Assembly: GCA_018857735.1 (NCBI GenBank) | Contig: JABMCL010002049.1 | Span: 320,001-384,000, forward strand | Direction: 5' to 3' | Origin: Alviniconcha marisindica | Taxonomy: Eukaryota > Mollusca > Gastropoda > Provannidae | DNA length: 64,000 bases | In this document: one piece after another, positions 54,242-64,000 of the stretch | Layout of the letters: every line of letters begins with the position of its first letter | How positions within the stretch are numbered: the first letter of the stretch is position 1 | The notes under the pieces: model-generated | Databases searched by the model: none | Told to the model about the DNA's origin: nothing | The model's input: the letters and a program-made list of their open reading frames with translations, nothing else | Program-made: the position numbers and the translations under genes

Positions 54242-56097
54242 TTACGGCATCACCACTGATACTGACTCGTGGTCAGAAGCTTGCGATGAATCTACACCAA
54301 CGCCTCCTTCCTGTCCTGTCATTCCTGAACGCGCCCCAGTTCGCTTTGAGTCATCTCCTGGACTGGAATTGGGGCGCGCTTCGGCAACAGCCGCGAATGT
54401 CTCCAACAAGGTTTGATGAGCTTCACTTTGCTCGGGGTAGCTGTTAGTCAGCAACGGTGCGGGTGCGCCAGGCAGCTCAGGCTGCCTTCCGTTCTGTAGT
54501 CCATCGTCATCAAAGGTAACTGGATTGTTCCCACCGCTGCTCAACTCCGTGGATGAACGATATGATTTTTCTCGCTCCGCTTCCGCTTGTAATGTTTGAT
54601 GGAAATAGTTTCTACCATTCTTTTTGTCCGCAGAATCGAGCTCGGTTTTGTGATCTTTTCGCTCAATGATCACTTTCTCTTGAATAGTTCTTGACTTGAT
54701 TTGAGGTCTGCTGAAACCAGTGCCATGTTCTTGACTACTCGATGATTCGCTGTTAAGAGAAGAATCTTCTCGTTGTGCCGACAAGTTCGCCTTGAACGAA
54801 GATGTTGGATTGTCTTTGGGGGAATGCCTAATCTGGTGTTTCGAAAAGGCCGTAAGATGCGTCGGATTTTCGTCTGATGGTGTTTCACTAGAACTTAACA
54901 TATCTGGGTTGTAATTAATTTTTATATTAGGACTCTTTCTCATGGTGTATGAACTGCTTGACATACATGTATTTCCATCGGCCACAGTCGCTTTCTCGGT
55001 ATTAGTTTCTTTGGAAGTACTGTCACAATCAGGCCCTGTGTTCTCGACTGTTTTCTGTACTGGAGGATTCTTTGAGGTGCCGTCGGTCATCGGCCTCAGG
55101 TCAGACGAGGAGGTTCTAACAACGTCGTAAAAGACCTTGGGGATCGTTTCGTGATTCTCAGTTTGCGTTATTCGTTGGGCAAATTGTTCAGTTCGTGTCC
55201 CCGAAGCTTCACACGAGTTTAATTCTGTCCCACTGAGATTGTCAGCACTGGACACATCAGCTTCCCGGCCGGAACTGTTTGTCTTTCTGGTGCTGTCCGA
55301 TGTGAAGTCCGAGGTGCTAGTACTTTGGGTTCCCTCTCCTCTTTTGCCTCGTGAATACCTGGCCGAACAGCCTTGCGTGTTAACTGTGCCGCTGTTATCA
55401 GTTAAAGACAAACAACTCGTGTTGTCGCTGCTCGTTTCAGGCAGCAGATGGAAACCTCTTTTCTTTTTCGTCAGTCCAGATTGTTTCATGCTTTTTGTTT
55501 TGGAACCTTTACTAATACTTTTTTGTTTTGTTTTTTCGCACTGCTCGCGACAGTCGTCACGATTAATCCGTTCATGAAAATATTCACCTAGGAGAAAACT
55601 AAGTATTTCCTCCTCAAACTGAGGGTCGCTCTCTTCCCTGTATGCGATTGCCATTCGAGTGAGGCCATCGGATTCATTACTGCCATCAAAGGTTAGCCGA
55701 ATGACTCTACCGTATTCGGGATTCAATCTGGGCTGTGCAGCCAAGCTCATGATCTGATCGCTGATTGTATTGGCAGAGTGGTCTCGCTTAAAGTTTTCAG
55801 TATCAAGAATTATAATACGTGCTGAAATTTCACGAGCTTTTTTAACACTCTCGATAATCGGCCCGGTCGATAATCTGTGCAGTAGTTCAATTCTTGGTTG
55901 GTACCGACGGTCGAAATAACAAAGCGGGAGACCTTTGAGCCGCTTCTTCACCTTTTCTGCTAGCTTTGTATCGGTCGTCGCGAAAAACAAAACAGCATCG
56001 AACATATATTCCCTGCATTTTTCCGGGCATGAGTTGTTATGGTAATGTAGTGGATTAGCTAGGCTGTTTGACTCAGCGCCACTTTTTGGGACAGGAC
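54242..56097 (-). CDS. TIR gene last exon: TIR domain and disordered tail
   Basis: The acceptor CTTTTCTACAG is at 56098-56099 and the phase-1 join gives Gly. The TIR region occupies residues about 26-176 of this exon; the rest is low-complexity S/T/E/N-rich with repeated NTE/SSG patches. The stop TAA is at 54244-54242. Open reading continues 17 codons upstream of the acceptor, but those codons are intronic if the splice is used. Confidence 0.8.
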
Positions 56098-59000
56098 CTG
56101 TAGAAAAGACAAAATCACAGATCACTAGATACAGATAGGCTAATATCACAGAAAACAGTTACCTCAACTGATTCAGAATATTGTTCATAAACATAAAGAA
56201 TTTTGTTTCCAGCCCAGCTTGTTTGTATTGTTTTGTTCTTTTGCTAGGTTTGCCAGCCTTTGTTGCACCCTACCCCCCCCCCCCTTCCCCACACACGCAC
56301 GCTCACACACACACACACATACACACACACACATTCCGAACAAAGTAGAAATTTGCTCGATTCTGGAACTGAGCTGCTCAAAGCTGGAATTCCTACAATG
56401 AGCGCCGACACCAGAATCAGTTGGGCTGCCTCAATCCAGAACCGCCTGACATCCTGCCACGCTTTTATATGCTATTTCGCAAATAACAGTAAGTCTGCCA
56501 AACCCACTTTTGAGAAAACTTATTTTTTTATTTCAGTTTATATTTTCTTAGAAATGGAGACCTACGATCAAGCCACATAAACTGCGATGGTGTTTGAAAC
56601 TATTACATCATAAACATAGCACACGGATACTTCTTTTAATGGTATTATAAGCAATTACACTGACATACTGTCTTTTGTCATGTCCACTGTATAAAAGACA
56701 GGTCACGAGAAAACGGACGCAAAGAGGAGCGAGTCCGTTAAATGAGGACATAATTATTGTCTTTTGCATTCTGTTTTATACTTCTTTTTTGCCGGATTTA
56801 TTTTTTCTGCCATGGTTTTTGACTGGAATCCGCACTCTCACTTGGCAGATGACGGTAAGTCTGTATTATTTCAATTTGCTTTGCAGTGTATGTTTAATGA
56901 TAAGTAATATGAATATTTTGTTGGCTTTCGTGATCGTTTTATTTAACTGACGCTGCGACATATGCGAGAGTGACTTACAGATTAAAAAACACACATTAAA
57001 ATGGCAAAAACTTGGATTCGTATATATGTGGATTCCTATAGTGTCTGTGTATTTCGAAAAAATTCTTGGGGGAAGGAAACCAGAAGGAAAGCAAAACTAC
57101 GTATACAATGGAAAGCAAGCCGTTCTCAGCCTTACTGCGGAGCCTATCCGAGCGCAGTTCGCGTCCGTTCCAGGACGGCCAAGACTGGTGTAAACGCACC
57201 ATCCCGCCCTCAGCCCAGACATTTTGGCTAATGTCCCACCCCCACACCACAAATACATGCACCGCTGGTGATGGACTGGTAAAACGACAGATCAGTATGC
57301 AGAAGAGAAGACTGGATAGGTTTTCAGTTTTGACTTAAAAGAAGAGTGAAGACGAATGCCTGACAGAGAGAGGAAGGGAGTTCCAGAGCACAGGTCCACT
57401 GTACTGAAAGGGTCTCTCCCGCAAGATCCTTCTGCCCATCCTAGGAACACGGAAGATGCGAGTATCCGCGGCTGTGCGAAGCGAGCGAGAAGGAGAGTAG
57501 AGATAAAGCAACTCAGAGAGGTATGGAGGAGCTGTACTAAAACAATGTGGAAACAAATGATAGCTATTTTGTATTGAATCCGGCTGCTGAATGGTATTAG
57601 TAGCGAATAAAAACTGGTTTCAAACTATTTAGCTTATTTTGTGCAACTGTACCTAGGGAAGGAAACCTTAGACACACTTATTGTAAAACTTGGACATAAT
57701 TATTTCTAAAACTTAAGAACCCCACCCAATCAGCTCATAGTCACAACAACACACCTTTCAGTCTGTAATAGAGTAAAGCAGTCACCTTTTGTTGATGCAG
57801 GTGAACGCGCTTCCTGTGCTGATAGATCTGTTTGCGCAGAGCGCTTTCCGCGATGACGAAGAGCGGGTTTTGTGTGATCCCTCTGGTCGTCACTTGACGA
57901 GTGTAAGCTTCTTAATGATCCATCCCCACGTTCCTGTCGATGTGATAGACGAACCGCGGATTGAACAGCAACAGCACCGCCGCTGAACTCTTCGTCGTCA
58001 GGTAGTGAGTCTGATGACATCCAGAGGGCCCCCGGGTTGATGCCATGGGTAGAATAGATATTTTTGGGAAGAGAACAAAGAACAAAGCTATAGTTAGAAA
58101 GGCCATTCCAATAACAGTGGTAGTGTAGTATAACCCCAAAAGAGGAAGATGGTAATAACAATGACGATGATACTAATATGTTTCTTACCGTCGTTGCGAG
58201 CCGTCGCCGTGGTCATTATTGTCTCCGTTATTACTATCAAGTATGATCATGCGTTATGTTGATGCTACCATCACCATGATCTTCATCAGCACTGTGGACC
58301 ATTCTATTTAGCTTATTTTGTGCAACTGTACCTAGGCAAGGAAACCTTAGACACATTATTGTAAAACTTGGACATAATTATTTCTAAAACTTAAGAACCC
58401 CACCCAATCAGCTCATAGTCACAACAACACACCTTTCAGTCTGTAATAGAGTAAAGCAGTCACCTTTTGTTGATGCAGGTGAACGCGCTTCCTGTGCTGA
58501 TAGATCTGTTTGCGCAGAGCGCTTTCCGCGATGACGAAGAGCGGGTTTTGTGTGATCCCTCTGGTCGTCACTTGACGAGTGTAAGCTTGGCCAAGCACCA
58601 GTGTTTTTTCTAACAAGAGATGCCTCCCGCTGTTCGATTACGTCTTCTTTGAGACGACGTGAAGGAGTATTGCTAGGCAGTGTCAGATCGTCACAGTGCG
58701 GCAAAAATGTGACTGGTGTGCTTCTTAATGATCCATCCCCAGGTTCCTGTCGATGTGATAGACGAACCGCGGATTGAGCAGCAACAGCACCGCGGCTGAA
58801 CTCTTCGTCGTCAGGTAGTGAGTCTGATGACATCCAGGGCCCCAGGGTTGATGCCATGGGTAGAATAGATATTTTTGGGAAGAGAACAAAGAACAAAGCT
58901 ATAGTTAGAAAGGCCATTCCAATAACAGTGGTAGTGTAGTATAACCCCAAAAGAGGAAGATGGTAATAACAATGACGATGATACGAATATGTTTCTTACC

Positions 59001-59991
59001 GTCGTTGCGAGCCGTCGCCGTGGTCATTATTGTCTCCGTTATTACTATCAAGTATTATCATGCATTATGTTGATGCTACCATCACCATGATCTTCATCAG
59101 CACTGTGGACCATTCTGCCGTATGAAGGTTCACGAGATAGACTGTAAACGAGATTAAGCAGCACTAATTGTCATCTAAAACGCGCACGCGCGTGCGCGCG
59201 CACGCACACACACACTTATATTGTATTGATAGTTAGAGAAGTCAACATAATAGTAGGTTAATAAAATATTTACGATATAAATCTTCTTCTTACTATCATT
59301 CAGGGTGTATTCTGTTATCGTGACCTGTTTATCGTGTTACAGGTGTATTTCCTTACTTTTATTGTCTTCGTAGTGTTGTTGCCAGTTAGAAAGGTGGAAG
59401 AATTCCTTAACCTAAAAGATTAAATCACTTACAAATGTTAAAGATTTCATAAGTTAAGGACTAAAATATGTAGTGAGAAAACACGGCTAGCCAGGAATCC
59501 CAAGTCGTGTGAAACAATCACGACACCGAAAGTCAGTCAACATTTGGTTTAAACAAAATTTTATTCATTCATCGTAATCATAAGCTCAACAAATAAGTAC
59601 AGGAAACACAAAAGCAATATGCTTATTTGAGTGTTACCTATAGATAAAATGATAATCACACAGACATTTACGATGGCAAGATGGCAAATTCTTGTCAAAA
59701 CGTCAGAGGCAACAAAACCAACAAAGACCAAAATGACAACAAAAAACAACAGTCAGTCAACATTTACCTTCAATCTCATCAAACCATAGCAGCAATTTGG
59801 TCTAAGATATTTATATCTCAGGACTTGCAGAACACACGATCAGACCACACGACCACTCAATACCTACATGATTATGTTTGATACAGCTCACAGAACTACA
59901 GGCAGCAAGAGCCTTGTAGTCTACTCAAAACAATATAGGTTCAGTTTAGCACTGATTGTGGCCGGGATAACAAAACACAACACAACACAAC

Positions 59992-60064
<73 letters not shown>

Positions 60065-60359
60065 CGAGAGAATAGGAAAGACAGACTATAGTGGTGCTAG
60101 CACGATTTGTTACCACGTAGTGACAAAAGGTGCAAGCAGAACATCAAATTGGACACGTTTTGTTACTCTGGTGACAAAATGTTCCGGCAGGTGACAAAAC
60201 GTGCCGCAACAAAGGGGAAGGGGTGGGGAAAAGGAGAGTAGGAAAGGTAAACAGTTTTTACTTACCTGATGAATCATCTTCACCAGAATCGCTGAAATTC
60301 GCAACATTGATACAGGTCTCTAAATAACTGTCTTCCTCTCGTCGGGCATCGGTCGCCAT
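54242..60359 (-). CDS. TIR-domain protein, TICAM/TRIF-like adaptor candidate
   Basis: Spliced on the - strand from 60359-60266 (ATG), 58823-58464, optionally 58010-57786, and 56097-54242 (TAA). All junctions are phase 1, so the middle exons can be used singly or together: 769 residues with the longer one, 844 with both. Residues about 180-327 (769-aa form) form a TIR-like fold: box 1 FDAVLFFATTD, then LAEKVKKRLKG, box 2 YFDRRYQP, IIESVKKAREISARIIILDT and a closing EEEILSFLLGEYF. The spacing and the ISDQIMSLA segment resemble TRIF/TICAM rather than Toll/MyD88. The N-terminus is acidic and S-rich. About 440 C-terminal residues are Ser/Thr/Glu-rich and look disordered. No transmembrane segment, death domain or clear RHIM was seen. 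The likely role is innate immune signalling downstream of Toll-like receptors. TIR call firm, TICAM tentative. Confidence 0.7.
56353..56489 (+). pseudogene. TIR-like fragment on the opposite strand
   Basis: The + strand frame reads LLDSGTELLKAGIPTMSADT, then SIQNRLTSCHAFICYFANN, which fits the middle of a TIR domain (G-I-x-x-x-x-D, SI-x-x-x-L-x-x-C-x-x-x-I). It ends at a GTAAGT-like donor (AACA|GTAAGT) and begins after a (CA)n tract. No preceding or following exon was identified; it lies within 260 bp of the TIR exon of the - strand gene. Confidence 0.35.
56812..56855 (+). other. Possible + strand initiator exon
   Basis: ATG at 56812 opens MVFDWNPHSHLADD and runs into GACG|GTAAGT. The frame is short and no continuation was found. 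Listed only because of the strong donor. Confidence 0.2.
57285..57625 (-). mobile_element. LINE fragment: 3' end of reverse transcriptase ORF
   Basis: The - strand translates to APPYLSELLYLYSPSRSLRT, then IFRVPRMGRR, QYSGPVLWNSLPLSVR and, after a frameshift, SKLKTY. This is the standard tail of CR1/Jockey-like non-LTR elements. The upstream part (57625-57560) matches the last bases of the window (TTCAATACAAAATAGCT). Broken by frameshifts. Confidence 0.8.
57786..58010 (-). CDS. TIR gene exon 2, short duplicate copy (75 codons)
   Basis: Same acceptor, donor and phase as the long copy and nearly identical sequence, but 135 bp (45 codons) shorter, so the frame is kept. It could be a second included exon, a mutually exclusive alternative or silent. 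Its upstream intron part differs by a 2-bp indel, which breaks only the non-coding frame. Confidence 0.55.
58464..58823 (-). CDS. TIR gene exon 2, long copy (120 codons)
   Basis: The acceptor GATGTCATCAG and donor ACAAAAG|GTGACT are phase 1 on both sides. The peptide starts DSLPDDEEFSRGAVAAQSAV and ends AQEARSPASTK. It is a polar, probably disordered linker. It contains 45 codons (TPVTFLPHCDDLTLPSNTPS to GAWPS) that are missing from the neighbouring copy. Confidence 0.65.
59116..60265. other. TIR gene intron 1, non-coding part
   Basis: Holds a CGCGCACGCGCGTGCGCGCGC block (59180-59205), a (CA)31 tract (59999-60063) and, near 59557, a - strand AATAAA motif. GTGACAAAA half-palindromes lie at 60106-60200. 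No exon recognised. Confidence 0.5.
60106..60202. promoter_or_regulatory. TTTTGT(T/C)ACnnGGTGACAAAA palindromes near exon 1
   Basis: Two imperfect dyads (60106-60128 and 60158-60179) and a half-site (60190-60199), about 52 and 21 bp apart. They resemble the array at 60.87-61.0 kb (GTTTGTC-CGACAAA). A regulatory role is inference. Confidence 0.3.
60266..60359 (-). CDS. TIR gene exon 1 with start codon
   Basis: The ATG at 60359-60357 (context AAAATGGCG) opens MATDARREEDSYLETCINVA, then NFSDSGEDDSS. The donor TCATCAG|GTAAGT gives phase 1. This frame joins exon 2 (ACTCACTACC) to restore Asp. It is the only ATG-led exon that fits the phase. Confidence 0.7.
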
Positions 60360-60840
60360 TTTGGGGGCGACGGCAGACAACTGGTCAGGCTTACTCACTG
60401 GTGCTGGTTTGAGAAAGATTCACGGTTGCCAGTGCAAATTCTGGTCAAAATGGGAAAGCACTTCGCCAACTGAAATTTCATAGTTCAGGAGCTGTGTGAG
60501 AGTCGAGGTGGCCGTCCTGGGCTGTCCGTCCTAACGAGCCTTCTGGTTTCCGTGGACGTAAAGAATTATTGAACCGTGCTTCGGCATTGGTCACAACTTG
60601 TCCCTAATATGTCAACTGACATCTGAGGACATTAAGCAACACTTCACCGCCAACTGAAATCTTCCCACCTGGAAGTAAGAAAAAAAGAAGAAGTAAAAAC
60701 TCAGTGAAAAGAGAGAAAGGTAATGGAGGGAAAAAGCCATGATACAACAACAAACAGTACAACGGAGGGAAACAGAAACTTGGTGGTCAGAATCTTATAT
60801 TTTCTCTCTCCATCTCAGTTCCCCCTACCATCTCTCTCTC
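60360..60840 (-). promoter_or_regulatory. Presumed 5' UTR / promoter of the TIR gene
   Basis: Immediately upstream of the ATG; locally CpG-containing and without a clear TATA box. A stretch at 60520-60600 (GTCCGTCCTAACGAGCC, TTTCCGTGGACG) resembles 52905-52950 (CCGTCCCTAATAAGCC, TTTCTGTGGACG). Confidence 0.35.
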
Positions 60841-60865
60841 TCTCTCTCTCCTTCTCAACAATTTT

Positions 60866-61000
60866 TTTGTCGCGACAAGCACGTGTTTGTCACGACAAAT
60901 CTGTGTTTGCCGCGGCAAAGGACGCGTTTTGCCGCGAAAACACGTGTTTGTCGCGACAAACATATTTTTTCGCGATAAAAGACATGCTTGTCGTGACAAA
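60866..61000. repeat. Array of seven CGCG-centred palindromes at 20-bp spacing
   Basis: Dyads of the type TTTGTCGCGACAAA have centres at about 60872, 60892, 60912, 60934, 60953, 60972 and 60993. Variants are TTGTCACGACAA, TTTGCCGCGGCAAA and TTGTCGTGACAA. CACGTG occurs at 60880 and 60941. The spacing is 19-22 bp. Confidence 0.9.
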
Positions 61001-61269
61001 AATCGTACTTGTGGCAGCTCCCGGCAATGGTATTTATCCACGGTTCATTTCTCTTTCTCCATCCCCCCCGCCCCCACCCCCCAACTCAGCCGCAACGCGA
61101 CAGCAACCTGCACGAACCCTCCCACAACATTCCCAAGCCCCCACACACACACACACATCACTGTCTCCCCTCGCCCACTCAAATACGCATTACAATTAGT
61201 GAATTACCAATACTCTAAAACCAATATATTTTTGCGTGTGTGGATAAAAAACTTCTTTTTTTTTACCCT

Positions 61270-61296
61270 CTCTCTCTCTCTCTCTCTCTCCCTCTT
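61270..61296. repeat. (CT)n microsatellite
   Basis: Pure CT tract; other CT/GA tracts at 60832-60850 and 61517-61556. Confidence 0.95.
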
Positions 61297-61512
61297 GCCT
61301 GTTTTTTCTTATGCTCTCCCCCTGCCATCTCTCTGTCCATATGCTTCCTTCCACACTCAATGGGCCATATACAGACATGTCACCTAGCTATTATCAGAAA
61401 GAGCACTAGAGTCTACTGGAACTCGGCAGGAAACAGGAATTTGAGCCGCTTTTCGTTTATAGATCGGAAAGTGCGAGAAGGTTCGTAAGTGCAGTGATGA
61501 AGAAAACTAACC

Positions 61513-61558
<46 letters not shown>

Positions 61559-61843
61559 CTTGGCTTCAAACCAAGTAAACACTTTGGGCAGTGTTGTCAG
61601 CTACAGATTGTTCTAATGCATGATATGATATTGTTCATTTCTCAAAGATAACAGTAGATGATACATTGACAGCAAAGACATTGTGAAAACAACAAACTAG
61701 AAATGATATTATTTTTACCGATAAGACAAGACTGCACCTAGCGGAACATATATAGGACTATGGAAGAATGATGTATGAAAAATGAAAGTGTCCATTCAGT
61801 TTCCGGAAAAGAATGAACAGACACACGATACAAGGAAATTCAG

Positions 61844-61844
<1 letters not shown>

Positions 61845-61903
<59 letters not shown>

Positions 61904-61972
61904 ACGAAAAAGGCCCGATAAACCTAGAAACTGAAAGAGACAACAACAACAACAACAAAATAGAGAGCCGAC

Positions 61973-62050
<78 letters not shown>
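61845..62050. repeat. (CA)n and (GA)n compound microsatellite
   Basis: About 27 CA units, then ACAACAACA, then about 37 GA units. It produces false frames on both strands. Confidence 0.95.
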
Positions 62051-62052
<2 letters not shown>

Positions 62053-62059
62053 GGGCATA

Positions 62060-63290
62060 ATAATTGTGTCCACAAAACTGATCCCCGTTTACAGTTTGTA
62101 GACGAGTCATTTTCAAAATATGAGCAAATCTGAGACAGACAAAACCTGAAAAACCAACTACGCCAATTTGACAATTTTAATTACTGGAGCGATTGGATAT
62201 TCTTTTCTGTATATTGTGCCAAATAATCCAGACTTAATGATAATTCAAAATGTAGATACCAGTTAATTCATGAATAGTATTATCGCGACAGAAATGTCCA
62301 TGCAGTTACCATGATTATAATACATCTTTACTACACCAATTGTTTTACAATAGGCACCTTTCCATATACAACTGCACTGTAAACACAGTGCAAAAGATGC
62401 CCCAGGGTATTCTTTTTTACGTAATCAGCTAACCTCAGCCAGAAAAACTATCAAACATTCTCAAATCATCATTTTCAAATGAGTTTGAATATTACAGAGT
62501 CCAAACATATATGTGCTTTTTCCAAAGACATCCTTGAGCATGTCAGGGTAACTAAAACCTTTCAACCTATATCAGACCTGTTTTGATTTGACCAATTTTT
62601 TTAAATTTTGTTTTAATATTTTTTTTTGCTTGGAAACAGCAGTTATTCGGTAATTGCACTTATCATTTATCTATTGTGACACACTGTCTAAGGAAAAATG
62701 ACAAAAATATGTTTGAAATTAAACTTTTTATATGCTATAACTACATTCTGAGTCATGTGCAGAATTGATATTAAAGTGATTATCAGTTACTTAACTTTTT
62801 CACCCTTGGTAACTGCATGGACATCCGGTAACTATACGGTAACTATGATAACAGTTAACATTTTCAAATGACAAATTTCCAAATAAAAATGACAAACAAT
62901 ATATTTCACATATTATTTGAAGTTTCAAGCTACCTAGTTAGCTAGTATTTGGATTTTAGCATCCTGTCACTTGAACCGAACAGGGTCAGCTCAGGACGAT
63001 CAAATTCTGTCATAAGTAAATGCACATTCCAAAGCTCTTCTCATATATAAACTTGCCTCAGGTCGATCACAAAAAGAGTCCCTATGCAAACATAAAACAA
63101 ATTATATCATTTTTATGCACAAATTTTTGGAGTGTTAGTCCCTTCAATATTACCCCTGTTAAAAGAGCAGATAAGGCTAGGTCATGCTGGTATCGTCAAC
63201 CATTCCGTCTAAATTTAAGCTGATACCAGATGAAAGAAAAATATAAAAAGGAATGGACAGAAACAATAAAAAAAAAATGTTCTCAAGAGA
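62060..63290. other. AT-rich DNA, no gene recognised
   Basis: A 17-bp inverted pair ATGTCCATGCAGTTACC (62294) / GGTAACTGCATGGACAT (62808) spans about 530 bp and could mark an old transposon. GGTAACTAT repeats follow at 62827-62850. Confidence 0.4.
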
Positions 63291-63339
63291 ACGTAATATA
63301 AATGTATAAGGCATATACCATATGGCAGCAACGATTTTG

Positions 63340-64000
63340 TATTTTGTTTACTATCTCTCTTTCAGATGTAGTCACCACTCTGTCTCTCCTCACATGTTTG
63401 CAGATGATACTGAACTGTACAAATCGGATTCTCCTTCTGAAGCATTCACTCTCGAACGGACCATCAAATCCTGCATTTCAGATGTTAAGGTCTGGGTAGT
63501 TCAGAACAAACTTCAGTTAAATGACGACAAAACAGATTCTTTTGATAGCCTCTGCTCCTGGAATTGATCGACCTTTTTCACTATGTGAGGGGTCAGGGTG
63601 ACATCCCATTTTCCAATGCAGCTCGTAACCTTCGTGTCATTTTTGACATCCAGCTTGCACCGAAGGAACAGGTGAACAAACTCTGTCAACTTGCCTACCT
63701 GGAGATCAGGCGGATCGATTCAATCCGACAGTATCTTTCTTTTGAAGGCACCAAAACTCTCGTTTCCTCTTTTGTTCTCGGTAGGCTCGATTATTGTAAT
63801 GCTCTCGTTCCTGGCTCTCCTCGGGTTCTCCTTAATAATATTCAGAGAGTGATCAACTGTTTAGCTCGCCTCATCTGCACAGCTCCTAAATCTGCCCACA
63901 TCACTCCTTTACGTTATGATCTCTACCAATCAGCAGCCAGATTCAATACAAAATAGCTCTCATCTGATTCCACATTGTCTCTGGTACAGCTCCTCCATAC
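63340..64000 (+). mobile_element. LINE reverse-transcriptase fragment, runs off the window
   Basis: Broken + strand frames contain HMFADDTELYKS (the F/Y-A-D-D catalytic box of RT), LQLNDDKTD, ARNLRVIFD, AYLEIRRIDSIRQYLS, ATKTLV-like GTKTLVSSFVLGRLDYCNAL, QRVINCLARLI and APKSAHITPLR. These are diagnostic of CR1/Jockey-type elements. At least two frameshifts; inactive. The 5' part of the element is missing on the left. Confidence 0.88.

Larger units (their letters stand above)
57630..59115 (-). repeat. Tandem segmental duplication carrying TIR gene exon 2
   Basis: TAGCTTATTTTGTGCAACTG and CTTAGACACA mark the start of copies at about 57628 and 58308. Each continues through the exon and into AAGAACAAAGCTATAGTTAG and GTGATCATGATTTTCATCAG-like flank, ending CTGTGGACCATTCT. 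Copies differ by the 135-bp block and scattered substitutions. Copy lengths are about 680 and 810 bp. Confidence 0.9.

Noticed and set aside
58408..58950. 180-residue - strand protein with an N-terminal transmembrane segment
   Set aside because: The hydrophobic start lies upstream of a good acceptor (58824-58825) that joins exon 1 in phase; I treat that part as intron. RNA data could overturn this.

Overview
The window is animal nuclear DNA. Exons are short with GT-AG junctions, introns are long, and there are many (CA)n, (GA)n and minisatellite arrays, tRNA-derived SINEs, foldback/MITE elements and eroded non-LTR retrotransposon pieces. The repeat style and the invertebrate-like proteins suggest a lophotrochozoan, most likely a marine gastropod mollusc. 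That placement is inference; nothing here is species-diagnostic.

Layout. (1) 1.7-27.5 kb, + strand: 18 exons of a Ras GTPase-activating protein of the GAP1 group (C2-C2-RasGAP-PH-Btk zinc finger), closest by eye to RASAL1/RASA4. The first part of C2A lies upstream of the window. The splice phases agree across all 18 exons and give 766 residues plus a stop. (2) 27.5-52 kb: no coding sequence recognised. This stretch holds minisatellites (32.3, 35.5, 37.1, 41.5, 42.8 and 48.5 kb), MITE-like elements, palindromes, a 0.4-kb tandem duplication and a probable solo LTR. (3) 52.4-53.8 kb, - strand: a CpG-rich stretch with two phase-compatible putative exons of an unrecognised gene. (4) 54.2-60.4 kb, - strand: a gene encoding a TIR-domain protein that resembles TICAM/TRIF adaptors. 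It has an ATG exon, a tandemly duplicated middle exon and a large TIR-plus-disordered last exon. A TIR-like fragment and a LINE relic lie in its introns. (5) 60.8-61.0 kb: a 20-bp-periodic array of CGCG-centred palindromes upstream of that gene. (6) 61-64 kb: simple repeats, AT-rich DNA and a LINE reverse-transcriptase fragment that runs off the right edge.

The most unusual feature is in the RasGAP gene. At least five exon-intron junctions have themselves been tandemly multiplied. Pieces of exon together with the adjacent splice donor (or acceptor) are repeated 2-9 times in the neighbouring intron, and most copies keep the splice-site dinucleotide. One array also exists as an inverted array on the other side of its exon, so the pre-mRNA could fold into long hairpins around a RasGAP-domain exon. 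In one case the next donor lies exactly 25 codons downstream in an open frame.
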